Shown one piece after another: positions 19,361 through 28,280 of a stretch of 64,000 bases of DNA. Below the pieces are notes generated by a model. The model was not told where the DNA came from. It did no database searches and saw only the letters and a program-made list of their open reading frames with translations. The translations under genes were made by a program, and so were the position numbers. Source of the DNA: Sipunculus nudus (taxonomy: Eukaryota; Annelida; Sipuncula; Golfingiida; Sipunculidae); contig JAPPUL010000069.1 in the NCBI GenBank assembly GCA_026874595.1, forward strand, positions 992,001 to 1,056,000, read 5' to 3'. How positions within the stretch are numbered: the stretch's first letter is position 1; each line of letters begins with the position of its first letter.

Positions 19361-20146
19361 TTAGCTGCCTTCAATTATCTTTAAAAAAGACTTCGGAGAA
19401 AGACAGGCACCTCCAACCAAAACTCCGTCTATATTTTCCATCAACATAAGATCCCTTATTGTCTCGGGCTTAACGGAACCTCCGTATTGAATTATAAGAT
19501 TATCTGATATCTCTTTCCCTAACTTAGCTTCTATCACCCCGCGTATATGTTTATGCATCTTTTCTGCGTCACTCGGATTTGCTGTTTTACCCGTCCCAAT
19601 CGCCCAAACAGGTTCATACGCTATTATTACATCCCTCCCTACAAAACTATCAACTCCCATAAGCCCCTCTTCAAGCTGGCTTTGTACTACTTCATAGGCC
19701 AAGCCCCTCTCTCGCTCTTCAAGCTTCTCTCCAATACACAATATTATCTTTAAACCTGACTTTAGCGCTTTAAGCACTTTTAAGTTTATAAATTTATCGC
19801 TTTCTCCTAATATGTGTCGCCTTTCGCTATGCCCTAATATTACATGCGTGCACCCTAACGACTTTAGCATTGAAACCGATACCTCCCCTGTATATGCTCC
19901 TTGTTCCTCATTATGTACATTTTGGGCGCCGTATAGTACAGCACTACCTTTTAACTCTTCATAAAGTACATATAATGTCGGATAGGACGGGCATAACAAC
20001 ACTTCTTTTCTTACTCCTTTCCCTGCGCCTTTCCCACCTCCAAGGTCTAACCCTTTAAGACCACGAAGTAACTCTCTTGCATATTCCCGCACCTCGATAC
20101 TTGTTTTATGCATCTTAAAATTACCTGCAATAAGCACATCTCGCAT
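19361..20146 (-). CDS. tpiA: Triosephosphate isomerase
   Basis: The TIM-barrel enzyme interconverts dihydroxyacetone phosphate and glyceraldehyde-3-phosphate. The N-terminal AGNFKMHKT holds the catalytic Lys, the HVILGHSERR segment holds the electrophilic His, and IAYEPVWAIGTGKTA holds the catalytic Glu with the lid loop. The phosphate-binding IQYGGSVKPE and GVLVGGACL close the barrel. The length of 261 residues is normal; a short Gly/Lys-rich insertion lies near residue 35. It is placed between pgk and secG in a glycolytic operon. Confidence 0.97.
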   Translation of the reverse strand: MRDVLIAGNFKMHKTSIEVREYARELLRGLKGLDLGGGKGAGKGVRKEVLLCPSYPTLYVLYEELKGSAVLYGAQNVHNEEQGAYTGEVSVSMLKSLGCTHVILGHSERRHILGESDKFINLKVLKALKSGLKIILCIGEKLEERERGLAYEVVQSQLEEGLMGVDSFVGRDVIIAYEPVWAIGTGKTANPSDAEKMHKHIRGVIEAKLGKEISDNLIIQYGGSVKPETIRDLMLMENIDGVLVGGACLSPKSFLKIIEGS

Positions 20147-20267
20147 TCAATATCTCCTCTTTATTTCTCTTTGTTTATAAACCTTGTTTACAAAACGGCT
20201 AGCTCTTAAATAAGATAATAGCCTTCTCTTTATTTGCAATAGTTTGTAGGGTTTTCTTTAATTAAGG

Positions 20268-21467
20268 CTAGATTTTGTTATTTAACGCTTCTATTCCCGG
20301 AAGCGCATTGCCTGATATAAGTTCTATTGAAGCTCCGCCTCCTGTTGATATATGACTAAATTTATCTTGCAGCCCTGCTTCATTTATTGCCGATACTGAG
20401 TCTCCTCCCCCTATTATTGTTGTCCCTTCTATTTTTGATAAATATTTTGCTATCTCTTTTGTCCCTCCTGCAAAACAATCTATTTCAAATACTCCCAATG
20501 GACCATTCCATAATACTGTCTTTGCCTCGCTTAACTTTAGCTTTATTAAATCTATCGTCTTCTCTCCTATGTCTGCTCCAACAAATCCATCCGGGATATC
20601 TCCTATTGCTGTTCTTACTATTCGTTTCTTCTCGTCTTCTATATCATCTATTTCGTCTGTTATTACATGATCTATAGGCACTATTATATCAACTCCTTTC
20701 TCACGGCCCTTTGCCAATATGTCTTTTGCTTTGGCAAGATAATCTTTTGCAACGAAAGAGTTTCCCACCATCCGACCATCTACATAGGAGAACGTATATG
20801 CCATACAGCCCCCAATTATCAAAGTGTCGACCTTATCTAGTAAACTGTATAACACGCCTATCTTACTCGATACCTTATACCCCCCTATTATCGCAACGAA
20901 CGGATGTGAGGGTTTTGACAGCAAAGATGATAGATATTTTAGCTCTTTTTCTATCAAAAAGCCTGATACGGAGGGTAAGTATTTTGATATCCCTACTGTT
21001 GAGGCATGAGCTCGGTGTGTTGTGCCAAAGGCTTCATTTACATATATATCTCCAAGTCTTGAAAGCTCTTTTGCAAAGTCTAAGTCGTTCTTTTTTTCTC
21101 CTTCGTGAAATCTTAAATTCTCAAGCAAGAGTATTCCACCTTCCGGCAAGTTCAATACCTCCTCTTTTACCTCTTTTCCTATGCAGTCACTCCCCATTCT
21201 GACTTCTTTGCCCAATAAATTCGATAATTCAATGCAAACAGGCTTTAAGCTTAGTCTCTTATCTACCTTCCCTTGCGGATTGCCAAGATGACTCATCAAG
21301 ATTAGCCCCCTTACTCCAGCCGAAAGTAGATAGTTTATGCTTTTAAGTGACGCCTTTATTCGTGTGTTATCTTGTACTTCCCCGTCCTTTAAAGGTACAT
21401 TGTAATCTACTCGCATTATAACCACTTTACCTTTTAGTTCTACATCTTCTATTGTTTGCTTTTCCAT
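20268..21467 (-). CDS. pgk: Phosphoglycerate kinase
   Basis: The enzyme transfers phosphate from 1,3-bisphosphoglycerate to ADP in glycolysis. The 399-residue length is standard. Landmarks are the N-terminal VIMRVDYNVPL substrate segment, LMSHLGNPQG, YVNEAFGTTHRAHAST, the hinge VLWNGPLGVFE and the nucleotide-binding TTIIGGGDSVSA with STGGGASIEL. The start ATG is at the edge of a 31-base tandem repeat that copies both the ribosome-binding region and the initiation codon upstream. The gene follows gap and precedes tpiA. Confidence 0.97.
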   Translation of the reverse strand: MEKQTIEDVELKGKVVIMRVDYNVPLKDGEVQDNTRIKASLKSINYLLSAGVRGLILMSHLGNPQGKVDKRLSLKPVCIELSNLLGKEVRMGSDCIGKEVKEEVLNLPEGGILLLENLRFHEGEKKNDLDFAKELSRLGDIYVNEAFGTTHRAHASTVGISKYLPSVSGFLIEKELKYLSSLLSKPSHPFVAIIGGYKVSSKIGVLYSLLDKVDTLIIGGCMAYTFSYVDGRMVGNSFVAKDYLAKAKDILAKGREKGVDIIVPIDHVITDEIDDIEDEKKRIVRTAIGDIPDGFVGADIGEKTIDLIKLKLSEAKTVLWNGPLGVFEIDCFAGGTKEIAKYLSKIEGTTIIGGGDSVSAINEAGLQDKFSHISTGGGASIELISGNALPGIEALNNKI

Positions 21468-21560
21468 CTTACTTTTCTCGCTCTCTTTGCTTTTTTATCT
21501 TACTTTTCTCGCTCTCTTTGCTTTTCCATCTTACTTTTCTCGCTCTCTTTGCTTTTTTAT
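21466..21560 (-). repeat. 31-base tandem repeat forming the pgk leader, with decoy start
   Basis: About three copies of a 31-base unit (AT(A/G)(A/G)AAAAGCAAAGAGAGCG then AGAAAAGTAAG) run from upstream into the pgk ATG at 21467. One upstream copy keeps ATG at 21529-21527 and opens a nine-codon reading frame (21500-21529) ending in TAA. The flanking copies read ATA there. Confidence 0.85.
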
Positions 21561-21622
21561 CCTCTCTTTTGTCTTTATTTAGCACAATTAAAATAAACTA
21601 GTTCCTCTATTGCATTACTTAG

Positions 21623-22639
21623 CTATTTCATTACATATAAAGCAAGTTCTACAACGCGCATTGAATATGCCCATTCGTTGTCGTACCATGCAAGCACTTT
21701 GATAAACTTCCCTTTCCCATCTTCATCCGCTATTTCTATTGTCGATAACGCATCAAAGACGCTTGAGTTACTGTTCCCTTTAAAATCACTGCTTACTAGA
21801 GGTTCTTCTGTATATTCAAGTATACCTTTTAGCGCCCCTTCTGATGCTTCTTTCATCGCTTCGTTTATCTCTTCCTTTGAAGCTCCTTTGGCAAGCTCTG
21901 CTGTTAGGTCTACAAGCGATACATTAGGGGTCGGTACCCTTATTGCCAGACCTGTTAACTTGCCATCCACTTTAGGTAGTACAAGTCCTACTGCCTTTGC
22001 GGCTCCTGTGCTCGTTGGTATCATAGACACGCCTGCTGCGCGGCTTCGTCTTAAGTCTTTATGGGGCTGATCTAGTATCTTTTGATCGTTTGTATACGAA
22101 TGAATCGTTGTCATTATTCCTTGCTTAAGACCAAATTTATCATCAAGCACTTTAACCAGTGGGGCCAGGCAGTTTGTTGTGCAGGAGGCGTTTGATATTA
22201 TATTATGTTTGGCTTTATCGTATTTATCTTCGTTTACTCCAAGCACTATTGTTATATCTTCATTCTTTGCCGGCGCACTTATTATTACCTTCTTGGCTCC
22301 TTGGTTTATATGTTCTTTTGCTTTGTTTGCATCTGTATATATCCCGGTTGACTCAATTACTAGTTCCACCCCAAGCAAGTTCCAGCTAAGCTCATTTAGA
22401 GCCTTCTTTAATACTTTTATCTTCTTTCCGTCTATTATTAAAAGCCCTTCTTCATGACTTACGTCCCCTTCGTAATTTCCCAGTACACTATCATATTTAA
22501 ATAAATGTGCAAGCGTTTTCGCATCTGTTAAATCATTTACTGCTACTACATCAAGTTCTCTTCTCCCGCTCTTTAATGCTGCCCTTAATACATTTCGTCC
22601 TATGCGCCCAAATCCGTTAATCCCTACTTTTATCGACAT
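21623..22639 (-). CDS. gap: Glyceraldehyde-3-phosphate dehydrogenase
   Basis: The NAD-dependent glycolytic enzyme has 338 residues. The N-terminal INGFGRIGRNVLRAAL binds NAD; the active-site SNASCTTNCLAPL holds the catalytic Cys; TTIHSYTNDQKILD contains the catalytic-base His at the usual spacing; WYDNEWAYS ends the protein. It is the first gene of the gap-pgk-tpiA-secG block. The upstream region of 345 bases carries no other recognisable gene. Confidence 0.97.
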   Translation of the reverse strand: MSIKVGINGFGRIGRNVLRAALKSGRRELDVVAVNDLTDAKTLAHLFKYDSVLGNYEGDVSHEEGLLIIDGKKIKVLKKALNELSWNLLGVELVIESTGIYTDANKAKEHINQGAKKVIISAPAKNEDITIVLGVNEDKYDKAKHNIISNASCTTNCLAPLVKVLDDKFGLKQGIMTTIHSYTNDQKILDQPHKDLRRSRAAGVSMIPTSTGAAKAVGLVLPKVDGKLTGLAIRVPTPNVSLVDLTAELAKGASKEEINEAMKEASEGALKGILEYTEEPLVSSDFKGNSNSSVFDALSTIEIADEDGKGKFIKVLAWYDNEWAYSMRVVELALYVMK

Positions 22640-22984
22640 TCTTAACCTCCATATATTCTATATATTCTAACTTTATATAATTCCTTTTAGCTCATCAAGC
22701 CCATTGCACCAAGTATATCCCATCCAAGTACGTCCCTATAAGTACATTCTGGCACGCTCGAACCTGCACGCTCAAACCTACTCCTGTAATAGCAGGCTTA
22801 AAGAACTTTATAAATAAATATATTATAAAAACTTCGCTTTAATGTGCATTTATTTCCTTATTTGGTTTATTTATAGCCTTTTTTATTCTTTTTAAACTAA
22901 GTTTATTATCATAGGAGCACTTTTGTACTCGTTTAATTCTTCTTAGCTTTTAGTTCTTTATAATATTAATTGAGAGGTCGTTTT
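22640..22984. other. Divergent gap/cutA intergenic region
   Basis: No gene is recognisable here. On the minus strand, two adjacent near-copies of GGTTYGAGCGTGC lie at about 22751-22779. A TATAAT at 22959-22964 could be a -10 element for cutA but has no convincing -35. A short minus-strand open stretch upstream of gap ends within about 35 codons and matches nothing I know. Confidence 0.5.
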
Positions 22985-23293
22985 ATGATCAAAATTATTA
23001 TGTCTACCGTCCCGCAAAGTGAGGCTTCTATCATCTGTGACAAGCTTTTGAACAAAAAGTTAGCCGCTTGCATAAATATCTTGCCTTTGCTTGAAAGTAG
23101 ATACCTTTGGAAAGGGGAAATACAAGTCGATAAAGAAGCTTTGCTTATTATAAAAACCTTGGATTCTGTGCTTGATGAGCTTATAAGAGAAATTAGCAAT
23201 GTACACCCTTATGAGATTCCTGAAATAGTTGTTATTGATGTTGAGCAGGTTAATGGGCCTTACTTTTCTTGGATTACAGAGGCTATCGGTTAG
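22985..23293 (+). CDS. cutA: CutA1-type divalent-ion tolerance protein
   Basis: The small trimeric CutA1 family protein contains the typical opening IIMSTVPQSEASIICDKLLNKKLAACINI, YLWKGEIQVDKEALLIIKT and the C-terminal HPYEIPEIVVIDVEQVNGPYFSWI. CutA is linked to copper/divalent-cation tolerance, but the biochemical role is unsettled. I chose ATG 22985 because GAGAGG lies seven bases upstream; an in-frame TTG at 22970 would overlap that site. The gene ends four bases inside the convergent transglutaminase-like gene. Confidence 0.92.
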   Translation: MIKIIMSTVPQSEASIICDKLLNKKLAACINILPLLESRYLWKGEIQVDKEALLIIKTLDSVLDELIREISNVHPYEIPEIVVIDVEQVNGPYFSWITEAIG

Positions 23294-25095
23294 CGGAAGC
23301 TTCTTTTTCTTTCTTTCTCTTTCTTACTCTTTGGACGTACACCAAGTAACTTGAAGCATAAATCTAGGTATAGATACATCCTCTGCCCTGATTTAGTGTA
23401 GTAGGTGTCCTCACTATGATTATAGCCATTGGCGTATATACCGCGCCAAAGCATTATCTCTTTTGTTGATAAATTAAGAGATAGAGTATATTCTCCCTTC
23501 TCCAAGATATGACCTTTTGAGAAAATGAATTCTATAAAACTATATCTTCCTGAGTTGTCCATATCCTGCACCTTTACCGCTTTACTCCGTAGCCCAATCC
23601 CTTTACTCTTACTCCTTATCTCAACCCATACCCTCCCTAGTGGATGATTGTTGAATCTAAATAAGGGCAAAAGCACCCTCTCAACTTCAATCTTTTTAGG
23701 AATTAGTATCTCTTGTTTATGGATACTATTGCCAGATAGTCGAACTTCCATTTGTTTTAGCTTTTCATTAAACTCAAGTGGATAAGGATTAAAACCAAGC
23801 AATATCTTTCCATTAAGCGGTTTTGCTACAACTTTTAAGCGCTTTGATTCAAATTTTGGAACTAGTTCCTTTACATACTCTAGTTCCTTTATCCTTAAAT
23901 CTGGTAGTAGTAGGAAATCTTTTGTCTTTGTATAACTTGTTATCTTAAGTTTATTACGTTCCTTCTTACCTGATATAAAGGATTTGATTCTTATGTCTTT
24001 TAACTCTTTGTATACCTCGCCTTTTACTATCCCTGCCTCCTCAAGGTCTTCATCTATATCTTCAACATATGCCTTCGTATGCCCTCTTTCGCTATCAAGA
24101 CTTACATTACGTTTTAGTATATTTGGCGGAACAAAAAAATATGTTCCATTAAGGTCAAAGGGTACCCAGCCAAGATTTGGGAAATATACTTCTAGCCAAT
24201 TATAAATGCTTTCTGGGTAGCTTATTCTTAAGTTCTTGTCATAGCTTGGAGGGGCATACAAGATTTGTTTCTTATCAAAACTCTCAGCTTCTAACACATT
24301 GTTTCCACGCGTTATCTCAAACGATTTGTGTGTTGATAGCCCATGTACAAACCGACATGGTATTCCAAGCTCTCTTAGTATCCCAAGTGATACATTTAAT
24401 ATTCCTTTGATATTACCTTTGCCCCTAAGAAGAACCTTCTGAGCTTTGTTCTCATATTCTCTTATGTCTAGACTGATATTACTCTTTACCCACGTAAGTA
24501 CCTTCATTAGCATCTGAAATTGATTGTCCTTGCTACTTAAGAGCCTTCTTGCTTTTGCTTTCCATGATTTGCTTATTTGTGTTGCAGGTGTTTGTATAAT
24601 GTAGCCTTTTACGCTTCTTATCATCGACTTTGACAGCGGGTGTTCGTAAAAATTAGACGGAGGATATATGTTTACTTCATTATCCAACAAAAACTTTGAT
24701 TCTATCTTTATGCTTTCTGATAATATCCTTTCAAAAAATATCTCAAGTACTTCATTGCCTAACTTGTCTTTGTATGTTTTAATATGATCTGGTCGTGGGC
24801 TTATTTTCGGAGTGTAATCAGATATTATCTGTTTATTTATACCACTTGCGTAACTTCTGAATCGGTGGGTTATAAGCCTTACATTCCCTTCTACTTGATC
24901 TATTTTTACTGTCTCTATGATATTGGCTTGTACACTAGTTTCAAGTATAGAACCGTCTAAGAAAAAAACATCCCCTCGAAGGACTACCGGAAATAATATA
25001 ACTATATGCAATATCACCCATAATATCTTATGTATTGGCTTTTGCTTTATATTTAATAGTAAATAGTTAAGGACTTGTGTAAAACGGTATTCCAT
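23290..25095 (-). CDS. Transglutaminase-like protein lacking catalytic residues
   Basis: The 601-residue protein has an N-terminal membrane segment (about residues 22-40) and then an extracytoplasmic region. Residues 195-320 carry a transglutaminase-like fold: the helix GILRELGIPCRFVHGL and the later IYNWLEVYFPNLGWVPFD. At the nucleophile position the expected Cys is Ile229 (KGNIKGI), and the His of the usual HxW is Tyr298; only Asp314 remains. It therefore looks like a non-catalytic member, perhaps a binding or structural protein. The C-terminal 250 residues are beta-rich and unassigned. The start overlaps the upstream carbonic-anhydrase-like gene by 29 bases. Confidence 0.75.
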   Translation of the reverse strand: MEYRFTQVLNYLLLNIKQKPIHKILWVILHIVILFPVVLRGDVFFLDGSILETSVQANIIETVKIDQVEGNVRLITHRFRSYASGINKQIISDYTPKISPRPDHIKTYKDKLGNEVLEIFFERILSESIKIESKFLLDNEVNIYPPSNFYEHPLSKSMIRSVKGYIIQTPATQISKSWKAKARRLLSSKDNQFQMLMKVLTWVKSNISLDIREYENKAQKVLLRGKGNIKGILNVSLGILRELGIPCRFVHGLSTHKSFEITRGNNVLEAESFDKKQILYAPPSYDKNLRISYPESIYNWLEVYFPNLGWVPFDLNGTYFFVPPNILKRNVSLDSERGHTKAYVEDIDEDLEEAGIVKGEVYKELKDIRIKSFISGKKERNKLKITSYTKTKDFLLLPDLRIKELEYVKELVPKFESKRLKVVAKPLNGKILLGFNPYPLEFNEKLKQMEVRLSGNSIHKQEILIPKKIEVERVLLPLFRFNNHPLGRVWVEIRSKSKGIGLRSKAVKVQDMDNSGRYSFIEFIFSKGHILEKGEYTLSLNLSTKEIMLWRGIYANGYNHSEDTYYTKSGQRMYLYLDLCFKLLGVRPKSKKEKERKRSFR

Positions 25096-25600
25096 GCTCT
25101 TTATATGCTTTCCATATCTTTATATAACGTCTTGCACTCTCCCTTATGTGTTCTATCTCTTTTTCTGTTAAGTCTCGTTTGACTTTTGCAGGACTTCCGA
25201 GTATAAGCGTGCCCGGGGGATACTTCTTTCCAGGGGATATTAAAGAGCCCGCCCCAACCATACTATTTTTTCCTATCTGGGCGCCGTCCATTACTATTGA
25301 ACCCATTCCAATTAAGCATTCATCTCCTATTGTACATCCGTGGATTATAACATTATGTCCTACTGTTACATCTTTTCCGATTATGCTTTTATAATCAGCA
25401 TCTGCTACATGAATTACACTATTGTCTTGAATGTTAGTATTTTCGCCTATCTCTATGTCGTTTATATCCCCTCTTAATGTCGTATTGTACCAGATACTTG
25501 CTCCTTTTGCTATCCGTACCTTCCCCATTATATATACTCCAGCTCCTATAAATGTATCTGGATGCACTTCCGGATAGCGATTACTATAGTCTTCTAACAC
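25067..25600 (-). CDS. Gamma-carbonic anhydrase family protein
   Basis: The 177-residue protein is a left-handed beta-helix hexapeptide-repeat protein of the YrdA/PaaY/gamma-CA type. The three expected metal-ligand His are present in NSVIHVAD, VTVGHNVIIHGC (two His). The segment GCTIGDECLIGMGSIVMDGA is typical of the family. Members are zinc or iron carbonic anhydrases or related enzymes, and activity cannot be assumed. Translation starts at GTG 25600 with GAGG about 12 bases upstream. It overlaps the transglutaminase-like gene downstream, suggesting cotranscription. Confidence 0.9.
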   Translation of the reverse strand: MLEDYSNRYPEVHPDTFIGAGVYIMGKVRIAKGASIWYNTTLRGDINDIEIGENTNIQDNSVIHVADADYKSIIGKDVTVGHNVIIHGCTIGDECLIGMGSIVMDGAQIGKNSMVGAGSLISPGKKYPPGTLILGSPAKVKRDLTEKEIEHIRESARRYIKIWKAYKEHGIPFYTSP

Positions 25601-25743
25601 TATTTTTTTACCTCTACTATACCTCTTTATCTTTTTAAGTTACCATAAATATTTAATATTGACTAGATATTTACTTAGCTTTTTTATCCCTTTATTCCCT
25701 TCTCATTTATTCCCTTCTCATTTATTCGCTCACTTCGATTCCC

Positions 25744-28230
25744 TCACTTCGATTCCCTTTCTTCGATTCCATCGCTACCATTGTCTTTCTGCTCAGCCTC
25801 CTCATCCGATGTGGCACTTGCTACCGATACTACATAATCCCCTTCCTTTACGTTTACCACCTTTACTCCGCTTGCCGCACGTCCGAATGATGATATGCCC
25901 TTTACTGCTGTTTTTACTATCATTCCATTTGAGGTGCTTATTACTACCACTTCTTCCTCTCCCACCGAGTGTACCGCAGAAACTAAGCCCGTCTTATCTG
26001 TCACCTTTATGTATATCTGTCCTCCCGTTCCCCTGCCGTGTCTCCTTAATTCACTAAACTTCAATAACTTCCCATACCCTCCATTTGTGATTACAAACAG
26101 TTTCTTATCCTTTTCTACCTTGACCATCCCTATAAGCTCGTTTTCTCCCTTTACCCGTATCCCTTTGACTCCACGCGCATTACGACCCGTTTGGCGTATC
26201 TCATCTTCTGATACTTTTAATGCTTTACCCTCTTTTGTACATAGCACAAGCTCTGAGTCCCCATCCGTTAATAGTACTGATACAAGTTCATCGTCATTAT
26301 CCAAGTTTATCGCCTTAATACCACGTATCTTAGCATTCACAAAGGATGATAACATCGTTCGCTTTATTATCCCCTTCTTCGTAATTAGTACCACAGGATT
26401 TGGACTCTCTTCGTAGCTTTTTACCGTTAAACACGCTCGTATCGTCTCCTCATCCTCAAGCCTTAAGAATATGTTTAGTTTCTTACCTCGCCCTATACGG
26501 CTCCCTTCCGGTAAATCATATACCTTTGTGTAAAACGTTCTGCCTTTATTTGAGAAAAACATTATATAATCATGGGTTGACGATATGAATATGTGCTCAT
26601 TGAAATCATCGTCACGAATTGATACGCCCGTTATACCAACTCCTCCTCGCTTTTGCCTTTTGTATGTGTCAACTGGAAGACGCTTTATAAAACCCCTGTG
26701 CGATAACGTTACTACGTTTTGCTCCTCCTCTATTAATGATTCTTTGTCCAAATCCTCTATATCATCTTCTATCTTCGTACGACGTTCATCTCCATACTTC
26801 TTTTTCATCTCAAGCAGGTCTTCTTTTATGTTTTTATATTGTAACTCTTCGTGCTCCAATAGCTCTTTACAGCCCTTTATAAACTTTGTAAGCTCCTCGT
26901 ACTCCTTTAAAAGATTTGATGATTCAAGTGCTGTTAGTCTTTGTAGGCGCATCTCAAGTATTGCCTTAGATTGCTCTTCTGTTAGCCTGAACTGCTCCAT
27001 TAAACCATTTTGTGCCTCTTTTGTGTCTTCACTCCCGCGGATTAACTTTATTATCTCATTTATGCTTTTTAACGCTATTAATAAACCTTCAACTATATGT
27101 GCCCGCTTTTGTGCTTTATCAAGATCATAGCTTGTTCGCCTTATTAATACTTCCTTTCTGTGCCCTATGTAATATTCTATTACCTCCTTTAAGCTTAGTA
27201 CTTTAGGGGTTCCGTCTACCAAGGCAAGCATTATTATACTAAAGCTACTTTGGAGTGCGGTGTGAGCATATAATCTGTTTAATATAACCCCTGGATTTGC
27301 ACCGCGTTTAAGCTCAAGCACTATTCGCATCCCGCTCCTGTCTGATTCATCTCGTATATCTCCTATCCCCTCTATTCGCTTTTCCTTTACATGATTTGCT
27401 ATCTTTATTATAAGTTCTGCTTTGTTTACTTGATAGGGAAGCTCGTCTATTATTATTGATTCCCTCCCGCCTTTCCCTACTTCTACATTTACATTACCTC
27501 GCACTCTTACTTTCCCTCGTCCCGTTAGGTAGGATTCCCTTAAGCTATTTGAATTATAGATTATTCCATAAGTCGGAAAGTCAGGACCTTTTACATGTTT
27601 TAAAAGCTCTTCTGTCTCTATTTCAAAATTGTCTATTAGGGCTATTGTTGCATCTATTACTTCACATAAATTATGAGGTGGAATACTAGTTGCCATACCT
27701 ACTGCTATACCAGTTGCTCCGTTTACAAGTAGGTTTGGTATGTAGCTAGGTAGTACTGTCGGCTCCTCAAGTGAGTCGTCGTAGTTTAGTGACATGTCTA
27801 CTGTGTGTTTTTGTATATCACGAAGCATCTCATTGGCAAAGTGTGTTATCCGGGTTTCTGTATACCTCATCGCCGCTGCCATGTCTCCGTCTACCGATCC
27901 AAAGTTACCTTGCCCCTTTATAAGCAGATATCTCATCGAGAAATCTTGCGCCATCCGAACAAGCGCATTGTATACTGACATATCACCATGTGGATGATAC
28001 TTACCAAGTACCTCACCCACTATCGCTGCCGACTTCTTATAAGGCCTATCTGGTAAAACCCCAAGCCCGTTCATTGCATACAAAATCCTTCTGTGCACCG
28101 GCTTAAGTCCATCTCGTACGTCCGGTAGGGCGCGGCTTACTATTACACTCATTGCGTAGGTCAAATATGCCTTTTTCATCTCGTCTTCTATTGCTATCGG
28201 TATTATCTTTTCTCGTTCAGAGTCTGACAC
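25744..28230 (-). CDS. gyrA: DNA gyrase subunit A
   Basis: GyrA is the breakage-reunion subunit that, with GyrB, introduces negative supercoils. The 828-residue protein has the winged-helix domain with catalytic Tyr123 in AAMRYTETRIT and a C-terminal beta-pinwheel of six repeats. The GyrA-box is QKRGGVG at about residue 548, which supports gyrase rather than topoisomerase IV. In the quinolone region the residue equivalent to E. coli Ser83 is Met84, and the Asp87 equivalent is Asn88. The stop codon lies in a small tandem repeat (GGGAATCGAAGTGA). gyrB is not in the window. Confidence 0.97.
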   Translation of the reverse strand: MSDSEREKIIPIAIEDEMKKAYLTYAMSVIVSRALPDVRDGLKPVHRRILYAMNGLGVLPDRPYKKSAAIVGEVLGKYHPHGDMSVYNALVRMAQDFSMRYLLIKGQGNFGSVDGDMAAAMRYTETRITHFANEMLRDIQKHTVDMSLNYDDSLEEPTVLPSYIPNLLVNGATGIAVGMATSIPPHNLCEVIDATIALIDNFEIETEELLKHVKGPDFPTYGIIYNSNSLRESYLTGRGKVRVRGNVNVEVGKGGRESIIIDELPYQVNKAELIIKIANHVKEKRIEGIGDIRDESDRSGMRIVLELKRGANPGVILNRLYAHTALQSSFSIIMLALVDGTPKVLSLKEVIEYYIGHRKEVLIRRTSYDLDKAQKRAHIVEGLLIALKSINEIIKLIRGSEDTKEAQNGLMEQFRLTEEQSKAILEMRLQRLTALESSNLLKEYEELTKFIKGCKELLEHEELQYKNIKEDLLEMKKKYGDERRTKIEDDIEDLDKESLIEEEQNVVTLSHRGFIKRLPVDTYKRQKRGGVGITGVSIRDDDFNEHIFISSTHDYIMFFSNKGRTFYTKVYDLPEGSRIGRGKKLNIFLRLEDEETIRACLTVKSYEESPNPVVLITKKGIIKRTMLSSFVNAKIRGIKAINLDNDDELVSVLLTDGDSELVLCTKEGKALKVSEDEIRQTGRNARGVKGIRVKGENELIGMVKVEKDKKLFVITNGGYGKLLKFSELRRHGRGTGGQIYIKVTDKTGLVSAVHSVGEEEVVVISTSNGMIVKTAVKGISSFGRAASGVKVVNVKEGDYVVSVASATSDEEAEQKDNGSDGIEERESK

Positions 28231-28280
28231 GGTATTCTCCTAATCTTTTAATTTATTTTATCTATATTATTTATGTCTTT

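Noticed and set aside
22640-22984. Possible tRNA suggested by GGTTCGAG on the minus strand
   Set aside because: The sequence cannot be folded into acceptor and anticodon arms; the motif is part of a short direct repeat.
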